Positions 28,185-37,100 of a stretch of 64,000 bases of DNA are shown here, piece after piece (the first letter of the stretch is position 1; each line of letters starts with the position of its first letter). The notes below the pieces were generated by a model, which ran no database searches, had not been told where the DNA came from, and was given only the letters and a program-made list of their open reading frames with translations. The DNA comes from Streptomyces albus subsp. albus (GTDB taxonomy: Bacteria > Actinomycetota > Actinomycetes > Streptomycetales > Streptomycetaceae), in assembly GCF_000719865.1 (NCBI RefSeq), contig NZ_JOID01000004.1:186001-250000 (forward strand). Reading direction: 5' to 3'. The position numbers and the translations under genes are program-made.

Positions 28185-29027
28185 TTGCCGCAGCGACGTC
28201 TTGTCACGGGCCGCAGCCGGGAGCCGCGTCAGCGGTTCGCCGAGGAGTTACGGCAGTTGCGGGCCGGCAAGGGTGTGAGCCTGCGGCAGCTCGGGGAGCG
28301 GCTGGGCTGGGACTGGTCGTTGTTCGGGAAGATGGAGAAGGGCGAGACGCTGGGCGGCCCGGAGGTCGTCCAGGCCCTGGACACGTACTTCGGGACGCCG
28401 GGGATGCTGCTCGCCCTGTGGGAGCTGGCACGGGCGGACCACACCCAGTTCCGCGAGCAGTACCGGCGCTACATGGAGCTGGAGGCGGAGGCCACCAGCT
28501 TGTGGCACTTCGCGGTAAGTGTGCTGCCGGGGCTCTTGCAGACGCCCGGGTATGCGCGAGAACTCCTGGCGGCCGGTGGGCTCAGGGGAGACGAACTGGA
28601 GCACCAGGTGGACGCCCGTATGGGGCGGAGAGAACTGCTGGACGGCGAGGAACCGCCGCCGTTCCGGTCGATGATCTCCGAAGCGGTCCTCCGTGCACCA
28701 CTGCGTGACGTGGGCGAATGGCGCACACAGCTTGAGCATCTGCTGGCGATGGGAGACCGGCTGGACGTGACGCTTCAGGTGCTGCCGCTCAGTGTCGGGC
28801 CGCATGGCTTGATGAACGCCACCGTCATGTTCCTGCGCCTGCCCGACGGACGTACTGTGGCGTACACGGAGAACGGCTACCGGGGTGAACTGATCGAAGA
28901 AACCTGCCCTGTTGACCGTTTGCAGCGTGCGTACGATGCAGTGCGCGACTTGGCCCTGACCCCCGTTGAGTCGCGGAAGTTCGTCCTGCGCCTCTTGGAG
29001 GAGAGACCGTGCGATCCCTCGACCTGA
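28185..29027 (+). CDS. XRE-family regulator with DUF5753
   Basis: 280 aa. The N-terminal HTH is LRQLRAGKGVSLRQLGERLGWDWSLFGKME (about residues 21-50). The rest is DUF5753, recognisable from LPGLLQTPGYARELL, the MGRRELLDGEEPPPF block and LEHLLAMGDRLDVTLQVLPLS. Start TTG 28185 follows GGAGGGG (28171-28177). The 3' end overlaps the DUF397 gene by 19 nt. Such pairs are very common in Streptomyces, often near development or defence genes, with DUF397 proteins thought to partner the regulator. Confidence 0.9.
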   Translation: MPQRRLVTGRSREPRQRFAEELRQLRAGKGVSLRQLGERLGWDWSLFGKMEKGETLGGPEVVQALDTYFGTPGMLLALWELARADHTQFREQYRRYMELEAEATSLWHFAVSVLPGLLQTPGYARELLAAGGLRGDELEHQVDARMGRRELLDGEEPPPFRSMISEAVLRAPLRDVGEWRTQLEHLLAMGDRLDVTLQVLPLSVGPHGLMNATVMFLRLPDGRTVAYTENGYRGELIEETCPVDRLQRAYDAVRDLALTPVESRKFVLRLLEERPCDPST

Positions 29028-29218
29028 CCGTGGCTACGTGGCGCAAGAGCAGCTACAGCAACCAGGACGGAGGCGAATGCGTGGAGGTTTCCGACGACTT
29101 CGCCGCAGCGGTGCCAGTGCGCGACAGCAAGAACCCACACGGCCCCGTGCTCATCTTCCCGCTGGACTGCTGGGCCTCTTTCATAGCCTCGGTCAAGCAG
29201 GGGCGGCCGGGGGCCTGA
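29009..29218 (+). CDS. DUF397 protein
   Basis: 69 aa. WRKSSYSNQDGGECVEV and VPVRDSKNPHGPVLIFPLDCWASFI are the two conserved blocks of DUF397. It overlaps the upstream XRE gene and should be made with it. Function is inferred from the pairing only: an antagonist or cofactor of the XRE protein, as for the WhiJ-type pairs. Confidence 0.9.
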   Translation: MRSLDLTVATWRKSSYSNQDGGECVEVSDDFAAAVPVRDSKNPHGPVLIFPLDCWASFIASVKQGRPGA

Positions 29219-29232
29219 ACCCCTGGACAGTC

Positions 29233-29264
29233 CGGCCCCGCGATCCAGCTCGATCGCGGGGCCG
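29233..29264 (+). terminator. Rho-independent-type hairpin after the DUF397 gene
   Basis: CGGCCCCGCGAT and ATCGCGGGGCCG are perfect 12-bp arms with an 8-nt loop, starting 15 nt after the stop codon and followed by TCGTGTTG. It separates the XRE-DUF397 unit from the kinase. Confidence 0.8.
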
Positions 29265-29354
29265 TCGTGTTGCCGACCAGGGCCGTGAACACCGCTCTCA
29301 CCCAAGTCACCGACATCGGTCACATCCGTGCATGTTCAAAGTCAAACGAATCTC

Positions 29355-29383
29355 CTGACGTTACGTCAGTCACGCGATAGAGT
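29355..29383 (+). promoter_or_regulatory. Probable sigma70-type promoter of the kinase gene, with dyad at -35
   Basis: CTGACG (29355-29360) and TAGAGT (29378-29383) are 17 bp apart. The palindrome TGACG-TTA-CGTCA (29356-29368) overlaps the -35 box, a possible repressor site. The kinase start is 61 bp downstream. Confidence 0.55.
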
Positions 29384-29444
29384 GAGCCGCCGGTGAAAGT
29401 GTGACGTGCCGGGACAGGTCGGCACGAGAGGGTGACGCGGCGAC

Positions 29445-30695
29445 ATGATCGAAGTGCCCACGCAGATCGGCCGGTACACGGTCGAGCGCGAACTGGGCGC
29501 CGGCGGCATGGGCCAGGTCTATCTGGCCTACTCACCCGGCGGCGACCCGGTCGCCGTGAAGGTGATCCGGAACGACAGGCTGGACCAGGCGACGAGAGCC
29601 CGCTTCGAGCGCGAGGCTCTGATCGCCCGGACGGTCGTCGGGACCAACCGGGTGGCCCGCTTCCTCGACGCCGATCCGTATGCCGACCAGCCGTGGATGG
29701 CCGTCGAGTATGTGCCCGGCCGCACCGTTCAGGCGCACGTGGACGATGCCGGGGTCCTCCCCGTGCCGCTGGTCGCCAGTCTCGGCGCGCTGCTCGCCGA
29801 GGGCCTGGAGGCGGTGCACGCCGTCGATCTGCTGCACCGCGACCTCAAGCCGCAGAACGTCATGCTCGGTGAATACGGCCCGATACTGATCGACTTCGGG
29901 CTCGGGGCCTTCATGGACGCCGGCAAGGACACCCTCACCCAGGTGGGCGTGATCATCGGTACGGTGCGCTGCATGCCCCCGGAGCAGGCGCTCGGCCGCT
30001 CCCGGGTGAAGGCCCCGGCCGATGTGTACGGCCTGGGCACGGTGCTGCTCTACGCGGCGACCGGCCACTATCCGTACGAGGCCAACGGCTGGCCGGCGAT
30101 CGTCGCCAGGGTGACCGACGAGAAGCAGTCGCCGGACCTCTCCGGACTACCCGGCGCGCTCGCCCCGTTGATCTCGGGGATGCTCGCCCACGCGCCGGAG
30201 GAGCGCCCCGGGCTCCCGGAGGTCACCGGTCAGTGCGTGGCTCTCATGAGGGCGGCGGGACTCACCCCGGCCGAGGCGCGGCACGCCCTGATCGATGCCA
30301 CGGCCCTGCCCGGCGGGAAGACCGGAGCGCACGGCCGGGCGGCGCCTTCCCCCGGCGTGTGGGAACGCCTCACCACGCGGTACGCCGAGGCCCTCGCCAT
30401 GCACACCGTCGCCGTGGACGAAGAGGGCCAGGACAGCCCGCTGGACAGTCCGGCCCCATCCGGCCCGGCCGAGGACGAGGCGCAACCGCCTTCCGAAGGA
30501 CCGGCGTTGACCGGGAACGCCGACGGTCGGTCCGCCGCCGCGCCGCCGGACGAGGGCGGCGGGGACGGCCGGCCGGAGCCCCGTCCCACGGACCGGACGC
30601 CGCCCGCGCCTCCCCGCAGACCCGGCCGGAAACCGGCCTCGCAGAAGGTGGCCGAGGACCTGAGGGCCAGGTACGCGATGCAACCGGCCCTCTGA
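29445..30695 (+). CDS. Cytosolic Ser/Thr protein kinase
   Basis: 416 aa. All Hanks kinase landmarks are present: GAGGMGQVY glycine loop (18-26), Lys39 (VAVKV), HRDLKPQN with Asp133, DFG at 150-152, and the APE-equivalent PPEQ. After the kinase domain (to about 275) comes an acidic, Pro-rich, disordered tail ending RPGRKPASQKVAEDLRARYA. No membrane segment or extracellular sensor exists, unlike most Streptomyces kinases. It lies 142 bp upstream of the large defence operon in the same direction. Kinases accompany some phage systems (PglW in Pgl), so it may regulate the operon proteins, but this is not proven. Confidence 0.85.
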   Translation: MIEVPTQIGRYTVERELGAGGMGQVYLAYSPGGDPVAVKVIRNDRLDQATRARFEREALIARTVVGTNRVARFLDADPYADQPWMAVEYVPGRTVQAHVDDAGVLPVPLVASLGALLAEGLEAVHAVDLLHRDLKPQNVMLGEYGPILIDFGLGAFMDAGKDTLTQVGVIIGTVRCMPPEQALGRSRVKAPADVYGLGTVLLYAATGHYPYEANGWPAIVARVTDEKQSPDLSGLPGALAPLISGMLAHAPEERPGLPEVTGQCVALMRAAGLTPAEARHALIDATALPGGKTGAHGRAAPSPGVWERLTTRYAEALAMHTVAVDEEGQDSPLDSPAPSGPAEDEAQPPSEGPALTGNADGRSAAAPPDEGGGDGRPEPRPTDRTPPAPPRRPGRKPASQKVAEDLRARYAMQPAL

Positions 30696-30837
30696 CGGAG
30701 CGGGCGGGCGGCACCCGGATGCGGTGCCGTCGTCAGCCTGCGGCAAGCGGCAACGGATCAGGCGGCGACCGCGTGATGGCGCCGCCCGGCACGGCCCGTG
30801 ACGGGCGGGAACTACCCGGAGGAAGTGGTGGGGCGTT

Positions 30838-33800
30838 ATGCAGGACATCCCGGATGACATAGGGACGGAGCCCGTGGCGGCCGGTGGCGTCACCATGGTG
30901 CAGGGGACCCTCGACTCGGCCGGGGCCGGGACCGGGACCCGGAGCGACACCCATGCCGAGACCCAGACCGGGACCCGGACCGGGACCGAGGCCGACCAGG
31001 CCGCGGCGGACACCACCACCGGCGCCCCCTCCGCGGCCGCGCCGCGCTCGGAGAGGCCCCGGTTCGCCCCCGGCTCCCAGGTCCTGGTGCGCGACGAGCA
31101 GTGGCTGGTGAAGAAGGTCGCCCGGACCGCCTACGACGGCTGGATGGTCGAGGTCACCGGCGTCTCCTCCCTGGTGCGCGGCACGGACGCCGTCTTCTAC
31201 GAGGAGCTGGACCGGATCGAGCCGCTCGACCCGGTCAGGACCCGGCTGGTGCCCGACCCTTCCCCGAACCACCGCAAGGCGCGCCTCTATCTGGAGGCCG
31301 TCATCCGCAAGACGGCCCTGCCGCAGACCGAGCACGGGCTCGCGCTGGCCGGCAACTTCCTCATGGACGAGCAGACGCACCAGCTCCGCCCCGCCGAGCT
31401 GGCCCTGTCCATGAAGAACCCCCAGCCCCGCATCCTCATCGCGGACGTGGTGGGCCTCGGCAAGACCCTGGAGATCGGCGTCCTCCTCGCCGAGCTGATC
31501 CGCCGGGGCCGCGGCGAGCGCATCCTCGTGGTGACCCCCGCGCACGTCCTGGAGCAGTTCCAGCGCGAGCTGTGGACCCGCTTCTCCATACCGCTCGTCC
31601 GTCTCGACTCCACCGGCATCCAGCGGATCCAGCAGGACATCCCGGCCGGCCGGAACCCGTTCGCCTACTTCAAGCGGGCGATCATCTCCGTGGACACCCT
31701 CAAGAGCGACGTCTACGCCCACCACCTGAAGAACACCGACTGGGACGCCGTCGTCATCGACGAGTCCCACAACCTGGTCAACCGAGGCACGAAGAACAAC
31801 GACCTGGCCCGTCTCCTCGCCCGCCGCACCGACGCCCTCATCCTGGCCTCCGCCACCCCGCACAACGGCGACGGCGAGTCCTTCGCCGAGCTGATCCGCA
31901 TGCTCGACGAGGCAGCGATCGCGGACGCCTCCGCGTACGACGTGAAGGACCTGGGGCACCTCTACATCCGGCGCACCAAGACGGACCGCGAGGTGCGCGA
32001 TTCCCTCAAGGGCGCCTGGGCGGACCGCGGCCCGTCCCGTCCGGTGCCGGTCCGGGCCACCGCGAAGGAGCGGGCCGTCCTGGAGGAGCTGGCCGCGCGC
32101 TGGATTCCCCGCGACCCGGCGGCCTCGTCCGTGTGCGCGGACCCGATGGTCGCCTACAACCTGCTGAAGGGCTTCCTCTCCTCCCACCGGGCGTTCCAGG
32201 ACTCGGTCGCGGCACGGGTCAAGACCCTCGACAAGCCCCTGAAGGGCCGCAGGAACCAGGACCCGGCCGCGCTGGAGGCCGCGCGCCGGACCGAGCGGGA
32301 GGCGATTTCCGACCTGGCCCGCCTCGCGGGCGGCCTCGGCGACGACGACTCGTCCAAACTCGACGCCTTGGTCGCGCAGTTGAGGGAGACCGGTGTCGGG
32401 CCCGGGTCGGACACCCGGGTCGTGGTCTTCTCCGAGCGCGTTCCCACCCTGAAGTGGCTGGCCGAGACGGTCCCGGCCCGGCTCGGCTTCCCCGTGACGC
32501 GGCGACTGGAGCCGGAGGAGCGGAAGGCGAGGCCGTGGAAGGCGTACGGCGGCGCCGTCGAGGTCATGCACGGCGACGCCACCGGTGAGGACGAACAGAA
32601 GCGCATCGTCGAGGAGTTCGGCCTGCGCACCGCACCCGTCCGGCTCCTGTTCACCGGCGACGTCGCCTCCGAAGGCGTCAACCTGCACCAGCAGTGCCAC
32701 GAGCTGATCCACTACGACCTGCCCTGGTCGCTGATCCGGATCGAGCAGCGCAACGGCCGGATCGACCGCTACGGCCAGGAGACGAGCCCCCGGTTCCGGG
32801 CCCTGGTGCTCACCGGCGACGTGGAGTGGCGCACCGACGACAAGACCGGTGAACCCCTGTGGCTGGACGACCGCCTGGTGGGCGCCAAGCTCCTCGCCCG
32901 CGAGGAGGAGGCCCACCGCATCGAGGGCAGCGCGGAGGCGGTCACCGGCATCTACCGGGCCAAGGAGGAAGATGAGCGGCTCACCCGCGACCTCATAGCC
33001 GGCCGTACCGTCGAGGAGTCGATCGAGAAGTCCTCGACGGGCGGTGGCGCCAAGGCCCTGCTCGGCCGGCTCATGGGCAACGTCGGGTCGAAGAAGCCGA
33101 CGGACGACATCCCGCGCGCCACCGTGCCCGGCCTGTTCGGCCCGGGCGGCGGCACGGCCGCGACCGCCGCCTACTTCGACGAGGCCCTCCGCCAGGTCTG
33201 CCACCCCATCAGCCCGGACATCGCCCTCAAGCTGCGGCGCGAGGAGGACGGCACCCTCGCCTTCGAGCCGCCGCCGGACCTCCTCCACCGGCTCAAGGCC
33301 CTGCCCAAGTCGTATCTGACCGAGCAGCACATCCTGCCGACCGCCCAAAGGGAAGGGCGTATCCGGCTCACCTTCGACAAGGGCCTCGCCGCCAGGCGCC
33401 TCAAGGCGGCACGCGAGGACTCCGCGAGCCAGTGGCCCAACGTCGGTTACGTCTCCGACGTGCACCCCGTGCTGGACTGGGTCACCGACAAGGCCCTCGC
33501 GGCGCTCCGCCACGACGAGGCCTTCGTGCTCGCCTTCGACCCCGACAAGGAGAAGGCGGCCGAGATCGACCCGGCACTGCCCGGCGCGCTCGACGGCCCC
33601 GTCTACCTCCTCCAGGGCAGCTACTCGAACAAGGCCGGGCGTCCCACCGTCGTCGAGTGGATGGCCGTCACCGGCCTCCCCGGCGCCCCCCGCGTCCACC
33701 GGATCGACAACGCCTTCCTGGCCGCCTGCGGGGTCGGCCCCGCCATGCCCGGCCGCGCCGCCCCGGTGAACCGCGGACTCCTCCAGTCCCGGGTGCCGGA

Positions 33801-34188
33801 CGCGGTCGAGGAGGCGCGGCGCTTCCTCACCGACCGCCAGGCCGAGTACGCGCGGCAGATCGACGCCGTCCTCGCGCCGTACGAGAAGCGCGTCACGGAG
33901 TGGCGGCAGGCTGCGCTGTTCACACCGGCGGCCCGCCGTTCGCGGAAGGCCAAGCAGGACGTCGACCTCACGGCGAGCAGGCGCACGACGCTGATCCGCT
34001 CCCTGCGGACCTCCGGCGCCCCGCTGCTGCGGCTCCTCGCCGTCCTCGAACCGCTCGCCGCCACCCCGGCACCGCCCACCGCCTTATCCGCCGCGACCGC
34101 CGAATCCGCCGCGACCGCCGAATCCGCCGCGACCGCCGAATCCGCCGCGACCGCCGTGCCCGACGCCGGGGAGACGACCGAACGATGA
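30838..34188 (+). CDS. SNF2-family helicase, DrmD-like (operon gene 1)
   Basis: 1116 aa. After a low-complexity leader (1-75) comes an SH3-like segment (RFAPGSQVLVRDEQWLVKKV). The helicase core has Walker A ADVVGLGKT (202-210), IDESH (Asp308), SATPH, and the C-terminal motifs GDVASEGVNLHQ and RIEQRNGRIDRYGQ (about 608-650). Length and motif spelling fit DrmD, the SNF2 translocase of class 1 DISARM. It should use ATP to move along DNA. ATG 30838 is preceded by GGAGGAAG. The C-terminus carries four 18-bp repeats. Its stop overlaps the methyltransferase start (ATGA). Confidence 0.85.
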   Translation: MQDIPDDIGTEPVAAGGVTMVQGTLDSAGAGTGTRSDTHAETQTGTRTGTEADQAAADTTTGAPSAAAPRSERPRFAPGSQVLVRDEQWLVKKVARTAYDGWMVEVTGVSSLVRGTDAVFYEELDRIEPLDPVRTRLVPDPSPNHRKARLYLEAVIRKTALPQTEHGLALAGNFLMDEQTHQLRPAELALSMKNPQPRILIADVVGLGKTLEIGVLLAELIRRGRGERILVVTPAHVLEQFQRELWTRFSIPLVRLDSTGIQRIQQDIPAGRNPFAYFKRAIISVDTLKSDVYAHHLKNTDWDAVVIDESHNLVNRGTKNNDLARLLARRTDALILASATPHNGDGESFAELIRMLDEAAIADASAYDVKDLGHLYIRRTKTDREVRDSLKGAWADRGPSRPVPVRATAKERAVLEELAARWIPRDPAASSVCADPMVAYNLLKGFLSSHRAFQDSVAARVKTLDKPLKGRRNQDPAALEAARRTEREAISDLARLAGGLGDDDSSKLDALVAQLRETGVGPGSDTRVVVFSERVPTLKWLAETVPARLGFPVTRRLEPEERKARPWKAYGGAVEVMHGDATGEDEQKRIVEEFGLRTAPVRLLFTGDVASEGVNLHQQCHELIHYDLPWSLIRIEQRNGRIDRYGQETSPRFRALVLTGDVEWRTDDKTGEPLWLDDRLVGAKLLAREEEAHRIEGSAEAVTGIYRAKEEDERLTRDLIAGRTVEESIEKSSTGGGAKALLGRLMGNVGSKKPTDDIPRATVPGLFGPGGGTAATAAYFDEALRQVCHPISPDIALKLRREEDGTLAFEPPPDLLHRLKALPKSYLTEQHILPTAQREGRIRLTFDKGLAARRLKAAREDSASQWPNVGYVSDVHPVLDWVTDKALAALRHDEAFVLAFDPDKEKAAEIDPALPGALDGPVYLLQGSYSNKAGRPTVVEWMAVTGLPGAPRVHRIDNAFLAACGVGPAMPGRAAPVNRGLLQSRVPDAVEEARRFLTDRQAEYARQIDAVLAPYEKRVTEWRQAALFTPAARRSRKAKQDVDLTASRRTTLIRSLRTSGAPLLRLLAVLEPLAATPAPPTALSAATAESAATAESAATAESAATAVPDAGETTER
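34087..34158 (+). repeat. Four tandem 18-bp coding repeats
   Basis: TCCGCCGCGACCGCCGAA repeated four times (the last copy diverges at its end) encodes (SAATAE)3-SAATAV at the C-terminus of the SNF2 helicase. The repeat number can probably change without shifting the frame. Confidence 0.9.
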
Positions 34189-37100
34189 GCACCGACTTCG
34201 ACTCCTTCTCCAACCGCGGCGAGTACCTGTCCGCGCACTACTTCGCCGAGCAGCTCGCCGACGGCCTGAAGAAGGGCGTCTTCGCGGCCTGGACGGACCG
34301 CGAGTCCGACGAGAACGACCAGCGGACCACACCCCGCGCCGCCCTCCGCGGCCTGCGGCCGGTCTATCTCGACGAGCAGTACCGCGGCTTCTTCGCCGAG
34401 CGCGCGAAGGAGGACGCCGAGGACGACGAGTACCCCTCCAACGAGGGCTTCGAGCAGCGCCGCAACACCTACGGGGACGAGGAGTGGCGCGAACGCGTCA
34501 CCGCCTGGCACCGCAAGGTGCTCGCCGCCCTCGGCTACCCGGACGCCGACCCGGAGCCCGACGCCGACGAGGCGGACCGGGAGGCCGCCTCCGCCCGGCG
34601 TGAACTGACCGTCCACCGCGCCGGCCGCGACCACACCCTCAAGGTCGCCTGGCACGGCGACGGCATCGTCGCCGTGGACTGCGGCTGGTCAGCGAGCAAC
34701 GACACCGCCCTGGACACCGACGCCTACGGCCGGCTGCTCCACCCCCTGCGGGCCGGGAGCGGCGAGACCTACGGGTCGGGGCACGCGCTCGCCACCTGGC
34801 TGTTCCAGAGCGAGCTGGGAGGCGAGGGCGGCAGCGCCCCGCGCTTCGTCCTGCTGCTCTGCGGCGGCGTCATCGTCCTCGCCGACCGGCAGGTGTGGGG
34901 CGAGGGCCGCTACCTGGCCGCGAACCTCGACGCGGCCCTGGAGCGCCACGACCGCCGGCAGACCGGCGAACTCGCCACCATCGCCGGGCTGTTCAGCCAT
35001 GACGCGCTCGCCCCGGCCGAGGACGGCAAGGGCCCGGCCATCGACGCGCTCGTCAAGGAGTCCCGCGACCACGCGGTCGGCGTCTCCGGCGAGCTGCGCC
35101 AGGGCCTCCAGAAGTCCGTCGAGATCATCGCCAACGAGGTCCTGGCCCGCTTGGATAAGACCGGCGTCGAACCACGCGCTCTCGAAACCCCCGGCGACCC
35201 CTTCGCCCGGCAGCTCACCCGCGAGGCGCTGCGCTACCTCTACCGGATCCTCTTCCTGCTGTACGCGGAGGCCCGCCCCGAACTGGGCATCCTCCCGGCC
35301 GACGACGGCACCTACGAGGCCGGCTACTCGGTGGCGCGCCTCCGCGAACTCGTCTCCCATGAAGCTCAGTTGACGGACGAGACCGCCCGCAACAGATTCC
35401 ACTTGTACGAGTCCCTGGACCTTCTGTTCGACAAGGTCAACCACGGCCACCGGATCATCGGCACCGAGCCGTGGGACGAGCGTCCCGGCGACGACGAGGA
35501 GACGCGCAAGCGGAAGGCCAAGCAGCGCAGCGAGGACCGGGGCCTGCGCTTCGAACCCCTGCGCAGCGATCTCTTCGAACCCGCGGCGGTGACGCTCATC
35601 GGCCGCGGCACCCGCGACCCGCGCCGCGACGGGGAGAGCCAGGACGGCCGGGCGGCCCGGCTCGACCTGCGGCTGCGCAACCACGCCCTGCACCAGGTGC
35701 TGCGCCTGCTCACCATGAAGAAGGCCAGGCGGCGCGGCGAACGCGGCGGCTTCATCTCGTACCGCAACCTCGGCATCAACCAGCTCGGCGCGGTCTACGA
35801 GGGCCTGATGTCGTACACCGGCATCATCGCCGAGGAGGAGCTGTGCGAGGTCGCCAAGGGCGGCGACCCGGAGAAGGGCTCCTGGCTGGTCCCCTCGCAC
35901 CGTCTCAAGGAGTACCCGGAGAACACCTGGGTGCAGTACGACGAGCGGGACCGTGAGGAGAAGGGCCTGCGCGGGCCGAAGAAGTACCCGCCGGGGACCT
36001 TCGTCTACCGCCTGGCGGGCCGCGACCGGGAGACCTCGGCCTCGTACTACACCCCCGAGTCGCTGACCCGGGTCACGGTCGAACTGGCCCTCAAGCACCG
36101 CCTCGACCAGGAGAAGGACGCGGAGGGGAACGTCGTCCGGACCCGCGCGGCGGAGCTGCTGAAGTACCGCATCTGCGAGCCGGCGCTCGGTTCCGGCGCG
36201 TTCCTCAACGAGGCCATCAACCAGGTCGCGGAGGAGTATCTGCGGCGGCGGCAGGACGAGCTGGGCACGTCGATCCCGACCGCCCAGGCCCTGACGGAGA
36301 AGCAGAAGGTCAAGGCGTACATCGCGCTGCACAACGCGTACGGCGTGGACCTCAATCGGACCGGTGTCGAGCTCGCCGAGGTGTCGCTGTGGCTCAACAC
36401 CATGCACCCGGGGATGCGGGCGCCGTGGTTCGGCCTCCACCTGCGGCGCGGCAACTCGCTGATCGGCGGCAGGCGGGCGGTGTACGCGGCGGAGGACGTC
36501 GCGCCGTGGAAGGGCAAGCCCCAGTGGCTGAGCGGGAAGGACACGCAGGCGCCGACGCCGCTGCCGTTCCGCGACAACGAGGCGGGCGGCAAGCCGCAGC
36601 CGCTGCCGGAGGGGGCGGTGCACCAGTTCCTGCTGCCGACACCGGGCTGGGCGGCCGTGACGGGCGCGAGCGGTGACGCGAAGAAGCTGCTCGGGCAGTT
36701 GGCGGGGGAGGGCGTCGAGCAGCTCAGGCAGTGGAAGAAGGGCATCCTCCAGAAGCCGAAGCGGCGGCTGAACGCCAAGACGGGCGAGCCGATCCGCGAC
36801 CGCAAGACGGGCCGGGAGGCCACGTCCCAGTACACGAGGCTGCGAGACGCGGCGCAGCGGGCCGAGTTCCTGTGGAAGCTCGTCGTCAAGCGGATGGAAC
36901 TGTCGGAGCGGGAGATCGCCCGGACCATCGATGTGTGGGGCGCGGACCCGGAGAAGGACGAGGAGTTCGCCTTCCTGCGCCGGGAGGCGGGCGGTGCGGC
37001 GGAGGACAGTGCAACCCGGCTCTCGAAGGAGAAGGTCTACGCCGAGCTCTTCAGGGCCGTCGGATCGCCGTACTGGCGGCTGAAGCAGGTCATGGACGCC

